Assembly: GCF_014596515.1 (NCBI RefSeq)
Contig: NZ_MSJQ01000249.1
Span: 25,377 to 89,376 of the forward strand
Direction of reading: 5' to 3'
DNA length: 64,000 nucleotides
From: Streptomyces sp. CBMA156
GTDB lineage: Bacteria > Actinomycetota > Actinomycetes > Streptomycetales > Streptomycetaceae
Shown: one piece after another, positions 15,053-27,277 of the stretch
How positions within the stretch are numbered: the first letter of the stretch is position 1
Layout of the letters: the number at the start of each line of letters is the position of its first letter
Notes under the pieces: model-generated
The model's database searches: none
What the model was told of the DNA's origin: nothing
What the model saw: only the letters and a program-made list of their open reading frames with translations
Made by a program: the position numbers and the translations under genes

Positions 15053-15085
15053 GCGCGGGAAGTCGGCCGGGCCGGCTTCCCGCGC
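15053..15085. repeat. 33-bp palindrome, copy 6
   Basis: GCGCGGGAAGTCGG / CCGGCTTCCCGCGC. The stem differs from copy 1 by a compensatory A-T to G-C pair and one wobble. It is placed just after the EamA stop, in terminator position. Confidence 0.8.
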
Positions 15086-15188
15086 GATGGTGCAAAGCGG
15101 TTGCGGCCGGTGATCCCGTTTGCTGGGCTTGCGGGCGGGTCCGATCGGGCCCGCCCGCAAGCCTTGCCGCTACGAGGGGACTCCCGTC

Positions 15189-15641
15189 ATGCCCGACACC
15201 GCCGCCGTCACGCTCGACCTGCTCGCCCGCTACCGGCGGGCGATGCTCGTCCTGGACGCGGACGCCCTCGCCGACCTCTACGCGGAGGACGGGGTGCACG
15301 AGTTCCCGTTCCTCTTCCCCGGGGTGCCCGAGCGGTACCGGGGGCGGGAGGAGATCCGGGCCGGCTACCGCGCGATCTGGGGTGCGAGCGCGGCGCGGCC
15401 GCGGGAGATCCGGGAGGTGGGCGTCCACCCGGGGGCCGACCCCGAGGTGCTCACCGTCGAGCAGCAGGTGATCGGCACCCTCGCCACCACCGGCGAGCCC
15501 TTCACGGTGCCGGGCCTGTTGGTGATGCGCGCCCGGGGCGGTCTGCTGGTGCACGTCCGGGACTACATGGACGGCCTCGGCGTGGCCCATGCGATGGGCC
15601 GACTGGGCGCCGTCGCGGCGCAGTTGGGGGCCGGGGAGTAG
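15189..15641 (+). CDS. SnoaL-like nuclear-transport-factor-2 fold protein
   Basis: 150-aa alpha+beta cone protein: N-terminal helix DLLARYRRAMLVLDADALAD, then LYAEDGVHEFPF, the YRGREEIRAGYRAI helix and a C-terminal VRDYMDGLGVAHAM. The fold is shared by polyketide cyclases, steroid isomerases and many proteins of unknown role. With no pathway neighbours the substrate cannot be named. ATG 15189 has GAGGGG nine bases upstream. Confidence 0.75.
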   Translation: MPDTAAVTLDLLARYRRAMLVLDADALADLYAEDGVHEFPFLFPGVPERYRGREEIRAGYRAIWGASAARPREIREVGVHPGADPEVLTVEQQVIGTLATTGEPFTVPGLLVMRARGGLLVHVRDYMDGLGVAHAMGRLGAVAAQLGAGE

Positions 15642-15678
15642 TGAGAGACCGGCCGGCCTCCCGCGAGGGCCGGGCGGG

Positions 15679-16419
15679 TCAGAGGCCGAAGTGGGCGGCG
15701 ATGCCGGCCAGGACGCAGTCGAGGCCGGTCTCGAACTGCCAGCCGGGGTCGTCCTTGCGGGTGGCCTCGCGGAGGTAACGCTGGTAGCCGGGGTAGCGGC
15801 CGGTGCCCATCAGCCAGCTCATCCGGGGGGCGAGGCCGGCCCGGGTCTGGTCGCCGTCGGACCAGCCGCGCTCGCGGCGCAGGGCGTCCAGGGCGACCTC
15901 GGCGGTGACCGAGCCGTGGACGTAGCCGGTGACGGTGCGGAACACCGCCATGGTGGTGTCGGCGTCCAGGCCGTGGCCCGCCAAGGCGGCGAAGGCGCGC
16001 TCGGGGACGGCGAGCTGGTGGGGGCTGAGGGAGAACGGGGTGGCCGTCCGGACGGTCCACGGGTGGGCGAGGTGCATGGCGCGCAGGTGGACGGCCAGGG
16101 CGCGCATGGCGTCCCGCCAGCCCTCCGTGGGGGCGTCCAGCGGGAGTTGGCCGTACACGAAGTCGACCATCAGCTCGATGAGTTCGTCCTTGCCGGAGAC
16201 GTACCGGTAGGCGGCCATCGGGGCGACGCCGAGGGCGGTGGCCAGCCGGCGCATGGTGACGGCGTCCAGGCCCTCGGCGTCGGCGATGGCGACCGCGGCC
16301 TCGGCGATCCGGTGGGGGGTCAGGGTGGTGCGCGGCGTGGGGGCCGGGCGCTCCAGGCGCTCCCAGAGCGAGACCTGGGGTTTGTCGCTGGCGCCACTGG
16401 GGGCCTGCTGGGCGGGCAT
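15679..16419 (-). CDS. TetR-family repressor (TetR_C class)
   Basis: 246-aa regulator. Helix-turn-helix around AVAIADAEGLDAVTMRRLAT and LGVAPMAAYRYVSGKDELIE (about 40-85), followed by a helical ligand-binding domain of the TetR_C_1 type (FAALAGHGLDADTTMAVFRT). It diverges from the FMN reductase/efflux operon. The 147-bp gap contains a strong palindrome (16505-16541) very likely bound by this protein. Typical logic: ligand binding releases repression of the efflux pump. Confidence 0.9.
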   Translation of the reverse strand: MPAQQAPSGASDKPQVSLWERLERPAPTPRTTLTPHRIAEAAVAIADAEGLDAVTMRRLATALGVAPMAAYRYVSGKDELIELMVDFVYGQLPLDAPTEGWRDAMRALAVHLRAMHLAHPWTVRTATPFSLSPHQLAVPERAFAALAGHGLDADTTMAVFRTVTGYVHGSVTAEVALDALRRERGWSDGDQTRAGLAPRMSWLMGTGRYPGYQRYLREATRKDDPGWQFETGLDCVLAGIAAHFGL

Positions 16420-16466
16420 CGGGCGGGCTCCTTCCGGCCGGGGACGCTCTCACCGTAGCACTCACG

Positions 16467-16480
16467 GTGTACGGCGTATC
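16467..16480. promoter_or_regulatory. Isolated extra half-site of the TetR operator
   Basis: GTGTACGGCGTATC repeats the operator half-site of 16505-16541 closer to the TetR start, with a looser copy GTGGACGGCGTACG at 16485-16498. These may allow cooperative binding or autorepression. Confidence 0.5.
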
Positions 16481-16504
16481 GGCAGTGGACGGCGTACGCG
16501 CCGC

Positions 16505-16541
16505 TGTGTACGTTGTATCCACGACGGATACGCCGTACACA
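16505..16541. promoter_or_regulatory. Probable TetR operator
   Basis: Two 16-base arms, TGTGTACGTTGTATCC and GGATACGCCGTACACA, match each other in 14 of 16 positions as an inverted repeat with a 5-base spacer. It lies between the repressor and the operon it probably controls, 25 bp before the reductase ATG. Confidence 0.8.
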
Positions 16542-16566
16542 GCAGTCATCCCGGAGGGGGATCCCC

Positions 16567-18764
<2,198 letters not shown>

Positions 18765-18779
18765 TCAGGGGAGCGCGAC

Positions 18780-18812
18780 GGCCCCCGGCGGAGCGGAACT
18801 CCGCCGGGGGCC
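18780..18812. terminator. Bidirectional terminator between MFS gene and sdaA
   Basis: GCCCCCGGCGGA and TCCGCCGGGGGC form a perfect 12-bp stem between two convergent genes. Confidence 0.85.
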
Positions 18813-18830
18813 GCCCGCACTCTCAGGCGA

Positions 18831-20198
<1,368 letters not shown>

Positions 20199-20259
20199 GG
20201 GGGACGTCCTTGTCTGGTCTCGTGGAAGGACTTGCAGGCAGGGGAGGCGGACACGGGAC

Positions 20260-20297
20260 GGGGCACCGCACGCACTGTCCAGTGTGCGCGGTGCCCC
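20260..20297 (-). terminator. Intercistronic hairpin between glyA and sdaA
   Basis: GGGGCACCGC... and ...GCGGTGCCCC form a stem of about 17 bp (15 paired) with loop GTCC. It lies in the 161-bp gap after the glyA stop. It may terminate part of the transcripts, so sdaA could have its own promoter as well. Confidence 0.65.
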
Positions 20298-20359
20298 GGG
20301 GTCCGAGGTACGCCGGCGGGGTGAGGCCGGTCACCCCTCCCGAACGATCACCGGAGTGA

Positions 20360-21628
20360 TCAGAGGTTCGGGTACAGCGGGTACTTCGCGGCGAGGGCGG
20401 TGACCCGGGCCTTCAGTGCGTCGGCGACGGTCTCGTCGAAGGCGGGCTTGAGCGCCTCGGCGATGATGTCGGCGACCTCGCGGAAGTCCTCGGCCTGGAA
20501 GCCGCGGGTGGCCAGCGCCGGGGTGCCGATGCGCAGGCCGGAGGTGACCATCGGCGGACGCGGGTCGTTCGGGATGGCGTTGCGGTTGACGGTGATGCCG
20601 ACCTCGTGCAGTCGGTCCTCGGCCTGCTGGCCGTCGAGCTCGCTGTTGCGCAGGTCGACCAGGACCAGGTGGACGTCGGTGCCGCCGGACAGCACGGACG
20701 CGCCGGCCTCGGCCACGTCGGCCTGGAGCAGGCGCTCGGCGAGGATGCGGGCGCCGTCCAGGGTGCGCTGCTGGCGCTCCTTGAACTCCTCCGAGGCCGC
20801 GACCTTGAAGGCGACGGCCTTGCCGGCGATCACGTGCTCCAGCGGGCCGCCCTGCTGGCCGGGGAAGACCGCGGAGTTGATCTTCTTGGCGAACTCGGCC
20901 TTGGACAGGATGACGCCGCCGCGCGGGCCGCCCAGGGTCTTGTGGGTGGTGGTGGTGACCACGTCCGCGTAGGGCACCGGGTTGGGGTGCAGCCCGGCGG
21001 CCACCAGGCCGGCGAAGTGCGCCATGTCCACCATGAGCAGCGCGCCGACCTCGTCGGCGACCCGGCGGAACGCGGCGAAGTCCAGCTGGCGCGGGTAGGC
21101 GGACCAGCCGGCGATGATCAGCTTCGGCTGGTGCTCCTTGGCGAGGCGCTCGACCTCGGCCATGTCGACCTGGCCGGTCTTCTCGTCCACGTGGTACGCG
21201 GCCACGTTGTAGAGCTTGCCGGAGAAGTTGATCTTCATGCCGTGGGTCAGGTGACCGCCGTGGGCCAGGGACAGGCCCAGGATGGTGTCGCCCGGCTGGA
21301 TCAGCGCGAACATCGCGGCGGCGTTGGCCTGCGCGCCGGAGTGCGGCTGGACGTTGGCGTGCTCGGCGCCGAACAGGGCCTTGATGCGGTCGATCGCGAT
21401 CTGCTCGACCACGTCGACGTGCTCGCAGCCACCGTAGTAGCGGCGGCCGGGGTAGCCCTCCGCGTACTTGTTGGTGAGCACCGAGCCCTGGGCCTCCATG
21501 ACCGCCACCGGGGCGAAGTTCTCGGAGGCGATCATCTCCAGGGTGGTCTGCTGGCGGTGCAGCTCGGCGTCGACCGCGGCGGCGATCTCCGGGTCGAGGG
21601 AGTGCAGGGACTGGTTCAGAACCGTCAT
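20360..21628 (-). CDS. glyA: Serine hydroxymethyltransferase
   Basis: 422-aa PLP enzyme interconverting serine plus tetrahydrofolate with glycine plus 5,10-methylene-THF. Opening [20 protein letters not shown] is diagnostic; [15 protein letters not shown] carries the PLP lysine; the [14 protein letters not shown] segment binds substrate. Full length. It lies 76 bp downstream of gcvH and upstream of sdaA on the same strand, under the glycine riboswitch. In this setting it probably runs towards serine to clear glycine-derived one-carbon units. Confidence 0.95.
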   Translation of the reverse strand: MTVLNQSLHSLDPEIAAAVDAELHRQQTTLEMIASENFAPVAVMEAQGSVLTNKYAEGYPGRRYYGGCEHVDVVEQIAIDRIKALFGAEHANVQPHSGAQANAAAMFALIQPGDTILGLSLAHGGHLTHGMKINFSGKLYNVAAYHVDEKTGQVDMAEVERLAKEHQPKLIIAGWSAYPRQLDFAAFRRVADEVGALLMVDMAHFAGLVAAGLHPNPVPYADVVTTTTHKTLGGPRGGVILSKAEFAKKINSAVFPGQQGGPLEHVIAGKAVAFKVAASEEFKERQQRTLDGARILAERLLQADVAEAGASVLSGGTDVHLVLVDLRNSELDGQQAEDRLHEVGITVNRNAIPNDPRPPMVTSGLRIGTPALATRGFQAEDFREVADIIAEALKPAFDETVADALKARVTALAAKYPLYPNL

Positions 21629-21704
21629 GGTGGTGGTCTTCCCGGGAGGAGGAGGGAAAGGGGCCGGGCGGGGCGGCCGCCGTGCGACCGCCCCTGCCAG
21701 GGGC

Positions 21705-22088
21705 TCAGCCCTGGGGGTTGATGAGCGCGGTGTACTCGTCCGCGCCGAGCAGCTCGTCGGTGGCCTCGACGCGCACCTTGAACAGCCAGGCGGCCCCGAA
21801 CGGGTCGGCGTTCACGGCGGCCGGGTCGGCGACGACGTCCTCGTTGATCTCGGTGACCTCGCCGGTCACCGGGGAGAACAGGTCGCTGACCGACTTGGTG
21901 GACTCCAGCTCGCCACAGGTCTCACCGGCGGTCACGGTGGAGCCGACCTCGGGCAGCTGCACGTAGACGATGTCACCGAGGGCGGTGGCGGCGTGCTCGG
22001 TGATGCCGATGGTCGAGACACCGTCCGCGTCCGCGGCGGTCAGCCACTCGTGCTCCTTGGTGTACTGCAGGTGCTGGGGGTTGCTCAT
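21705..22088 (-). CDS. gcvH: Glycine cleavage system H protein
   Basis: 127-aa lipoyl carrier. The lipoylated lysine lies in [16 protein letters not shown], with the N-terminal YTKEHEWL and [19 protein letters not shown] typical of GcvH. It shuttles the aminomethyl group between the P, T and L proteins. It lies 98 bp downstream of gcvT. gcvP is not in this window, as in Streptomyces where it is encoded elsewhere. Confidence 0.95.
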   Translation of the reverse strand: MSNPQHLQYTKEHEWLTAADADGVSTIGITEHAATALGDIVYVQLPEVGSTVTAGETCGELESTKSVSDLFSPVTGEVTEINEDVVADPAAVNADPFGAAWLFKVRVEATDELLGADEYTALINPQG

Positions 22089-22186
22089 GGCGTCATTCTC
22101 CAGGATGGGAAGCGGGCACGGCGAAGCGGGCCGTCACTCGGACGGCTGCGACGTGCGGGTACGGGGGGAAAACGGGCCCGAGGGCC

Positions 22187-23308
22187 TCAGCGGGCGCGCT
22201 TGTAGAACGGCAGCGCCACGACCTGGACCGGCTCGTGCCGGCCGCGCACGTCCACCGCGACGGTGGTGCCGGGGACGGCGTGGGCGGCGTCGACGTAGGC
22301 CATCGCGATCGGCTGCCCCAGGGTCGGGGACGGCGCGCCCGAGGTGATCCGGCCGATCGGCTCGCCCTCGGTGGAGACCACGGTGTACTCGGCGCGCGGC
22401 ACCCGCTTGCCCTCGGACACCAGGCCGACCAGCACCTTCGGCGGGTTGGTCTCGGCCGCGGCGGCGGCCTGCTCCAGCGCCTTGCGGCCGACGAAGGCGC
22501 CCTCGTTGGTGGTCTTGTCGAAGCGCACGACCCGGCCCAGACCGGCGTCGAACGGGGTGAGGTCGGTGGACAGCTCGTGCCCGTACAGCGGCATGCCGGC
22601 CTCCAGGCGCAGCGTGTCGCGGCAGGACAGGCCGCACGGGACCAGGCCGCGGCCCTCGCCGGCGGCGGTCAGCGCCTGCCAGACCGGCTCGGCGTCGACC
22701 GGGTGGCAGAAGATCTCGAAGCCGTCCTCGCCGGTGTAGCCGGTGCGGGCGAGCAGCACCTCGCGGCCGGCCACCAGGGCCGGGAGGATCGCGTAGTACT
22801 TCAGGCCGGGCAGGTCGGCGTCGGTGGTCTCCGCCAGGATGCCGGTGGCCTCGGGGCCCTGGACGGCGATCAGCGCGTAGGTGTCGCGGTCGTCGGTGAC
22901 GACGGCGTCGAAGCCCTTGGCACGGGCGATCAGCTCGTCGAGGACCAGCTGGGCGTTGGAGGCGTTGGCGACGACCAGGAAGGCGTCCTCGCGCAGGCGG
23001 TAGACGATCAGGTCGTCCAGGATGCCGCCGTCCTCGGCGCAGATCATGGTGTAGCGGGCGCGCAGCACACCCAGCGCGGAGACGAAGCCGACCAGCGCGT
23101 GGTCCAGCATCTCGCCGGCCTGCGGGCCGGTGACGGTGATCTCGCCCATGTGCGAGAGGTCGAACAGGCCGGCCTTGGTGCGGACGGCGAGGTGCTCCTC
23201 GCGCTCGCTGCCGTAGCGCAGCGGCATGTCCCAGCCGGCGAAGTCGGTCATGGTCGCGCCGAGGGCGCGGTGCAGCGTGTCGAGCGCGGTCAGGCGGGGG
23301 GACGACAT
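22187..23308 (-). CDS. gcvT: Glycine cleavage system T protein (aminomethyltransferase)
   Basis: 373-aa THF-dependent aminomethyltransferase. Recognisable segments: TMTDFAGWDMPLRYGS, DLSHMGEITVTGP, and RTGYTGEDGFEIFC with the SCRDTLRLEAGMPLYG region and a C-terminal barrel (LPFYKRAR end). It releases ammonia and transfers the methylene group to THF. ATG 23308 with GAGGAG nine bases upstream is the start; the open frame further upstream is riboswitch/leader. First gene of the glycine operon, preceded by a tandem glycine riboswitch. Confidence 0.95.
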   Translation of the reverse strand: MSSPRLTALDTLHRALGATMTDFAGWDMPLRYGSEREEHLAVRTKAGLFDLSHMGEITVTGPQAGEMLDHALVGFVSALGVLRARYTMICAEDGGILDDLIVYRLREDAFLVVANASNAQLVLDELIARAKGFDAVVTDDRDTYALIAVQGPEATGILAETTDADLPGLKYYAILPALVAGREVLLARTGYTGEDGFEIFCHPVDAEPVWQALTAAGEGRGLVPCGLSCRDTLRLEAGMPLYGHELSTDLTPFDAGLGRVVRFDKTTNEGAFVGRKALEQAAAAAETNPPKVLVGLVSEGKRVPRAEYTVVSTEGEPIGRITSGAPSPTLGQPIAMAYVDAAHAVPGTTVAVDVRGRHEPVQVVALPFYKRAR

Positions 23309-23399
23309 GGCCAGGAACTCCTCGGTCGGGGCACTCAGGGGTGCGCGCGCCGGAACGGACCCGCTCGGGGGCCGACCCTGCGCGCGGGCATGCGGCGGC

Positions 23400-23660
23400 G
23401 TGGGTCTCCCCATCTGTCGTCGAACCTGAGAGCTTCACCGCCCACCTGCCCGCAGCCGTTTCCAGCGTCGGGCTGGTTCCAGCTTGGGGGACAGCATGGC
23501 GGCTTGCACCGTGGGTGGGCGCACGACAGGGCCGGGCGCCGCTTTCCAGATGTGCCTAACCCGTGCGGTAGGGGTGCCTGAGAGATTCCGGGGAGGACTT
23601 GCTCCTTCGGCGCCGGCTGTACCTGATCGGCACTCCGGGCTCTCCCGCGCGGGTTCGAGC
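23400..23660 (-). promoter_or_regulatory. Tandem glycine riboswitch
   Basis: Read on the minus strand, the first aptamer has GGGAGAGCCCGG, then GCGCCGAAGGAGCAAGTCC and CTCTCAGGCACCCC. The second ends with GTGAAGCTCTCAGG followed by a GACAGATGGGGAG tail. The repeated CTCTCAGG/GCCGAAGGAGC cores are hallmark glycine-aptamer sequences, and two copies in series are typical upstream of gcvT. It ends about 90 bp before the gcvT start. In actinobacteria this element switches the operon on at high glycine. Boundaries are approximate. Confidence 0.9.
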
Positions 23661-23883
23661 GGCCGGTATGGAGTTGTGGGGCCCGCGGCGCATGCCGTCG
23701 GACGCGCACATCATGGCACGTCCGGGACGAGGAGGGGAGAGGGGACCCGGTCACACGGCGGGACCCGGTCACAGGGCGCGGTACCCGAACACGGGCCCTG
23801 GGAGTGACGACCGGGGGCCCTAGACTGCTGCGCGTCGGCGCAGCAGAGGGCGGCCGACCGGCAGAGGGCGGAATCGGCGGCAC

Positions 23884-24687
23884 ATGGGGTACCCGGTGGA
23901 GCAGCAGCAGGGGTGGGGCGGACCGGAGGAGGCGCCGTCGGGCGGCTCCTGGCCGGCCAACGAGCTGGAACAGGTGCTGACCGCGGCCCTGGGCGACCCG
24001 GGCGCGACGCCCCGGGTGATCGAGGTGCTGGCCCGCAGTCAGGTGTGGGTGCCGCTGCCGGCCGGGGCCGACCCGCAGGGGCAGTCGCTGGACCTGCCGA
24101 CCGTCGAGCTGGGCGGCGACCCGTACGTGCCGGTGTTCTCCTCGCAGGAGGTGTTCCTCCAGCAGGCGCCGGGAATGGCCTTCGCGATCGCGCCGGTGTG
24201 GGAGCTCGCCCGCGGGCTGCCGCTGGGCCTGGGCATCGCGGTGAACCCGGACGCGGCGGTGGGCATCCCGGTGCCGCCGCAGGGGGTCGCCGAGCTGCGC
24301 CGCGGTCCGCGCGAGGACCGCTGGGAGGCCGCCGGCGACACCGCGGAGCCGACCGGCGGGCGGGTGGCGCTGCGCGAGCCGGTGCCGGGCGAGGACCCGG
24401 AGCACTTCCTGGCCGCCTGCCGCGGCGAACTGTCGGCCCTGCCCGGGGTGTTGACCGCGCGCAGGGCGCTGGCCAGCGTCGAGGGCGAGCCGACCGTGAT
24501 GTTCGTGGGCGTCCAGCTGGACCCGGCGGCGCCGGCCGATCCGGCCGCGGTGAACGACGCGCTCGGCCGAGCGCTGGGAACCGCGCCGCTGCCCGGCGGC
24601 GTCCACCTCGTACTGCTCGACCTCGCCGACGACCCGGTGGTCGAGTGGCTGCTCACCCGGGTGATGCCTTTCTACGCGCGGGTGTGA
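23884..24687 (+). CDS. sseB: SseB-family protein (first of two)
   Basis: 267-aa cytoplasmic protein. After a Gly/Pro/Gln-rich N-terminus it has the SseB N-domain (EVLARSQVWVPLPAGAD, then DLPTVELGGDPYVPVFSSQE) and the C-terminal SseB_C-like domain (VEGEPTVMFVGVQL). SseB was named from enhanced serine sensitivity in E. coli; its biochemical role is unclear. It sits divergently from the glycine/serine catabolic operon and directly upstream of a paralogue, an arrangement I recall as conserved in streptomycetes. Confidence 0.85.
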   Translation: MGYPVEQQQGWGGPEEAPSGGSWPANELEQVLTAALGDPGATPRVIEVLARSQVWVPLPAGADPQGQSLDLPTVELGGDPYVPVFSSQEVFLQQAPGMAFAIAPVWELARGLPLGLGIAVNPDAAVGIPVPPQGVAELRRGPREDRWEAAGDTAEPTGGRVALREPVPGEDPEHFLAACRGELSALPGVLTARRALASVEGEPTVMFVGVQLDPAAPADPAAVNDALGRALGTAPLPGGVHLVLLDLADDPVVEWLLTRVMPFYARV

Positions 24688-24802
24688 GCGGGGTCCGGAT
24701 CAAGGCACGTCGCCGTGGCGGTGGCCGGTGCCGCGCCATAGGGTGCGTGCAGACGGCCGACGGGCCGGCGGTTGAGGGAAAGAGGCGCGGCGAGGTGGGC
24801 GC

Positions 24803-25738
24803 ATGAGTGCGGGAGCGGGAGCGGGCGGTGTGCCGGGGCCCTGGGGCCAGGCACCGGCCGGGCACCCGGGAGCTGACCCGGGCGCGTTGGAGCGCGCCCT
24901 GCGCGACGTCGCGCCGGAGCGCTACGACGCGTACGAGCGGCTGCTGCACGCCCTGGCGGACGGCAAGGTCTGGATGCTGCTGTGGCACGGCACCCCGGGC
25001 AGCCCGGACGCGCAGTACGGGAACATGGAGATCAGCGGCCACGGCTACGCGCCGGCCGTCACCTCGCCCGAGCAGCTGACCTCCTCCGGCTGGGCGCGGG
25101 CCCACGAGGTCATCTCCGGCCGGGAGATCGCGGCCTCGCTGTACCGCACCCGCTGGGGTCTGTGGCTCAACCCGCACGCGCCCGGCGGTGGCGTCGGGGT
25201 GCCCTGGGCGGACCTCAGGCGCGTCGCCGCGGGCCTGGACCGGCTGCCGGCCGGGCCGTTGAAGCTCAGCGAGCCGCAGCTGAACGCCCAGCCCTTCTTC
25301 GCGCTGCTGGAGCGGCAGGCCGGCGAGGTGCGCGCGGTACGGGCGCTGCGCCGGGCCTGGGTGCAGCCCGCGGTGGGGGAGCCGTACCTGGCCATCGGCC
25401 TGGACCTGTACGAGAGTTCGCCGCCGGCGGTGGAGGCGGTGCGGGCGCTGATGCAGCGCGCGATCGCGGTGGCCCCGGAGGGGCTCGCGGTGTCCACGGT
25501 GGCGATGTCGGACGAGTACGACCCGGTGGCGCTGTGGATGCGCGCCAACGCGCGGCCGTTCTTCGACCGGGAGGCGGGACGCCCGCCGACCGGCCCGTAC
25601 CCGCCGGTGCCCCCGCCGCCCTACCCCGGTCAGTCGGCGCCCGGTTACGCCTACGGCACCCAGCCGCCGGCGCAGGGCTGGCAGCAGCAGTCGCCGCAGC
25701 ACCCGCAGCGGCCCTGGCCCGGATACCCCGGGCGCTGA
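24803..25738 (+). CDS. SseB-family paralogue with Pro/Gln-rich tail
   Basis: 311-aa relative of the preceding protein. ERLLHALADGKVWMLLWHGT aligns with the VWVPLP segment of the first, and AVGEPYLAIGLDLYESSP with its C-domain. The last 60 residues are disordered (Pro, Gly, Tyr, Gln: PVPPPPYPGQSAPGYAYG). ATG 24803 follows GAGG at moderate spacing. It is probably co-transcribed with sseB over a 115-bp gap. A textbook terminator follows at 25758. Molecular function unknown. Confidence 0.8.
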   Translation: MSAGAGAGGVPGPWGQAPAGHPGADPGALERALRDVAPERYDAYERLLHALADGKVWMLLWHGTPGSPDAQYGNMEISGHGYAPAVTSPEQLTSSGWARAHEVISGREIAASLYRTRWGLWLNPHAPGGGVGVPWADLRRVAAGLDRLPAGPLKLSEPQLNAQPFFALLERQAGEVRAVRALRRAWVQPAVGEPYLAIGLDLYESSPPAVEAVRALMQRAIAVAPEGLAVSTVAMSDEYDPVALWMRANARPFFDREAGRPPTGPYPPVPPPPYPGQSAPGYAYGTQPPAQGWQQQSPQHPQRPWPGYPGR

Positions 25739-25757
25739 TTCCCAAAACCCATTCCCC

Positions 25758-25790
25758 GAAGCCGACTTGATTGTCCGTCAAGTCGGCTTC
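25758..25790 (+). terminator. Intrinsic terminator after the SseB pair
   Basis: GAAGCCGACTTGA and TCAAGTCGGCTTC form a perfect 13-bp stem with a TTGTCCG loop, followed by GATGCTTTCC. Total length is 33 bp as in the palindrome family, but the arm sequence is different. Confidence 0.8.
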
Positions 25791-26184
25791 GATGCTTTCC
25801 GGACGAATTTCCGGAAGTGTGGCCCGGTCATCTTGACATGGCAGTTACAGCCATGTGAAGAGGTATATGCCGAAGATCGGGGAGGTGCATGTACGCAGAT
25901 CACAGTTGGGCATCTGTCGGTTGTCAGGGCTGGCGCAAGCCAGTTCGGATGGCAGAGAGTTCTGCGCAACGCACCGCGTGTACTGGAACCCCACAAAGGT
26001 GAGCGCGGACGCCGACAGCCCGCCCGCGCGACGCCCATCCCGCGTGGTGGCAGTGCCTGTGCACGACGCACTGCCGTCAACACCCGCTCCTGCTAAGCAC
26101 CTCCGCACGTCCGCAGCCGCACCGCCGAAGCCGGCGACCGGCACCCGTGGGGCCGGCCACCGTCGGCGAGGGGACCAACTGACC
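25791..26184. other. Long leader/promoter region of the peptide importer operon
   Basis: TTGACA (25833-25838) overlaps the inverted repeat CATGGC-AGTTACA-GCCATG (25837-25855), a possible operator on a promoter whose -10 is not clear. The remaining 300 bases up to the permease start are open in the permease frame, but their composition (Arg/Pro/Ala runs) does not look coding. Confidence 0.4.
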
Positions 26185-27174
26185 ATGACCGCATCCGTGA
26201 CCACCGCCGGGAACGATCCGGAGACCTCCTCCGCCACGAGCCCGGCCAAGAAGATCGAGGGCCGCTCCCTCGGCCAGATCGCCTGGACCCGCTTCAAGCG
26301 GGACAAGGCCGCCGTCGCCGGCGGTGTCGTGGTGATCCTCCTGATCGCGCTCGCCGTGCTGGCCAAGCCGATCGAGTCGCTGTTCGGGCTCAACCCGGAC
26401 GCCCTCAACCAGGACCTGCTGGACGCCGACCTCGGCGGTCTGCCGCTCGGCGACTGGGGCGGCATGAGCTGGGACCACCCGCTCGGCGTCGACCCGCTCC
26501 AGGGCCGTGACCTGCTCACCCGTGTCATCGAGGGTTCCTGGGTCTCCCTGCTGGTCGCCTTCGGCGCGACCCTGCTCTCCAACACCATCGGCACCGTGCT
26601 CGGCATCATGGCCGGCTACTACGGCGGCTGGGTGGACACCCTGATCAGCCGGGTGATGGACGTCTTCCTCGCGTTCCCGCTGCTGCTCTTCGCGATCGCG
26701 ATCTCGACCTCGCTCCAGGGCGGGGCGTTCGGCCTGCACGGCCTTCCGCTGCACATGCTGGTGCTGATCTTCGTGATCGGCTTCTTCAACTGGCCCTACA
26801 TGGGCCGGATCGTGCGCGGCCAGACGCTGTCGCTGCGCGAACGGGAGTTCGTCCACGCGGCCCGCAGCCTGGGGGCGCGCGGCCCGTTCATCCTGTTCAA
26901 GGAACTGCTGCCCAACCTGGTCGGTCCGATCCTGGTCTACTCGACCCTGCTGATCCCGACCAACATCCTCTTCGAGGCCGGGCTGAGCTTCCTCGGCGTC
27001 GGCATCCAGCCGCCGCAGGCCTCCTGGGGCGGGATGCTCCAGGACGCGATCCGGTACTACCAGGTGGACCCCCAGTACATGGTGGTCCCCGGCCTGGCGA
27101 TCTTCGTCACCGTGCTCGCCTTCAACCTGCTCGGCGACGGGCTGCGCGACGCCCTCGACCCCAAGAACAACTGA
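26185..27174 (+). CDS. Peptide ABC transporter permease (DppC/OppC type)
   Basis: 329-aa membrane subunit with six helices. N-terminal cytoplasmic segment IAWTRFKRDKAAVAG precedes helix 1; the EAA loop reads EFVHAARSLGARGPFILFK, followed by helices with LLIPTNILFEAGLSFLGVGI, which is DppC/OppC-specific. ATG 26185 is chosen; GAGGGGA lies about ten bases upstream. Gene order here is C-A-B-D-F, with the binding protein second, the order I recall for one of the S. coelicolor peptide importers. Imports di- or oligopeptides. Confidence 0.9.
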   Translation: MTASVTTAGNDPETSSATSPAKKIEGRSLGQIAWTRFKRDKAAVAGGVVVILLIALAVLAKPIESLFGLNPDALNQDLLDADLGGLPLGDWGGMSWDHPLGVDPLQGRDLLTRVIEGSWVSLLVAFGATLLSNTIGTVLGIMAGYYGGWVDTLISRVMDVFLAFPLLLFAIAISTSLQGGAFGLHGLPLHMLVLIFVIGFFNWPYMGRIVRGQTLSLREREFVHAARSLGARGPFILFKELLPNLVGPILVYSTLLIPTNILFEAGLSFLGVGIQPPQASWGGMLQDAIRYYQVDPQYMVVPGLAIFVTVLAFNLLGDGLRDALDPKNN

Positions 27175-27277
27175 CTTCACTGCTCCCTGACCCGGCGTCA
27201 TGCTGACCGCACGTCACATGATCCGACGTCAAAGCTCCCTCCATCGCCTCCACATCCTCTAGGGGTTGATCTCACCC

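Noticed and set aside
23400..23883. Plus-strand short frames in the gcvT leader
   Set aside because: The region is explained by the tandem glycine riboswitch on the other strand; no ribosome site or protein-like composition.
25855..26184. 110-codon N-terminal extension of the permease
   Set aside because: In frame and open, but Arg/Pro/Ala-rich with no family similarity; the permease begins normally at 26185.
26077..27201. 374-residue minus-strand frame opposite the permease
   Set aside because: Its translation is a complement shadow (repeated EQxxRDQ patterns) of a recognised permease with correct motifs.
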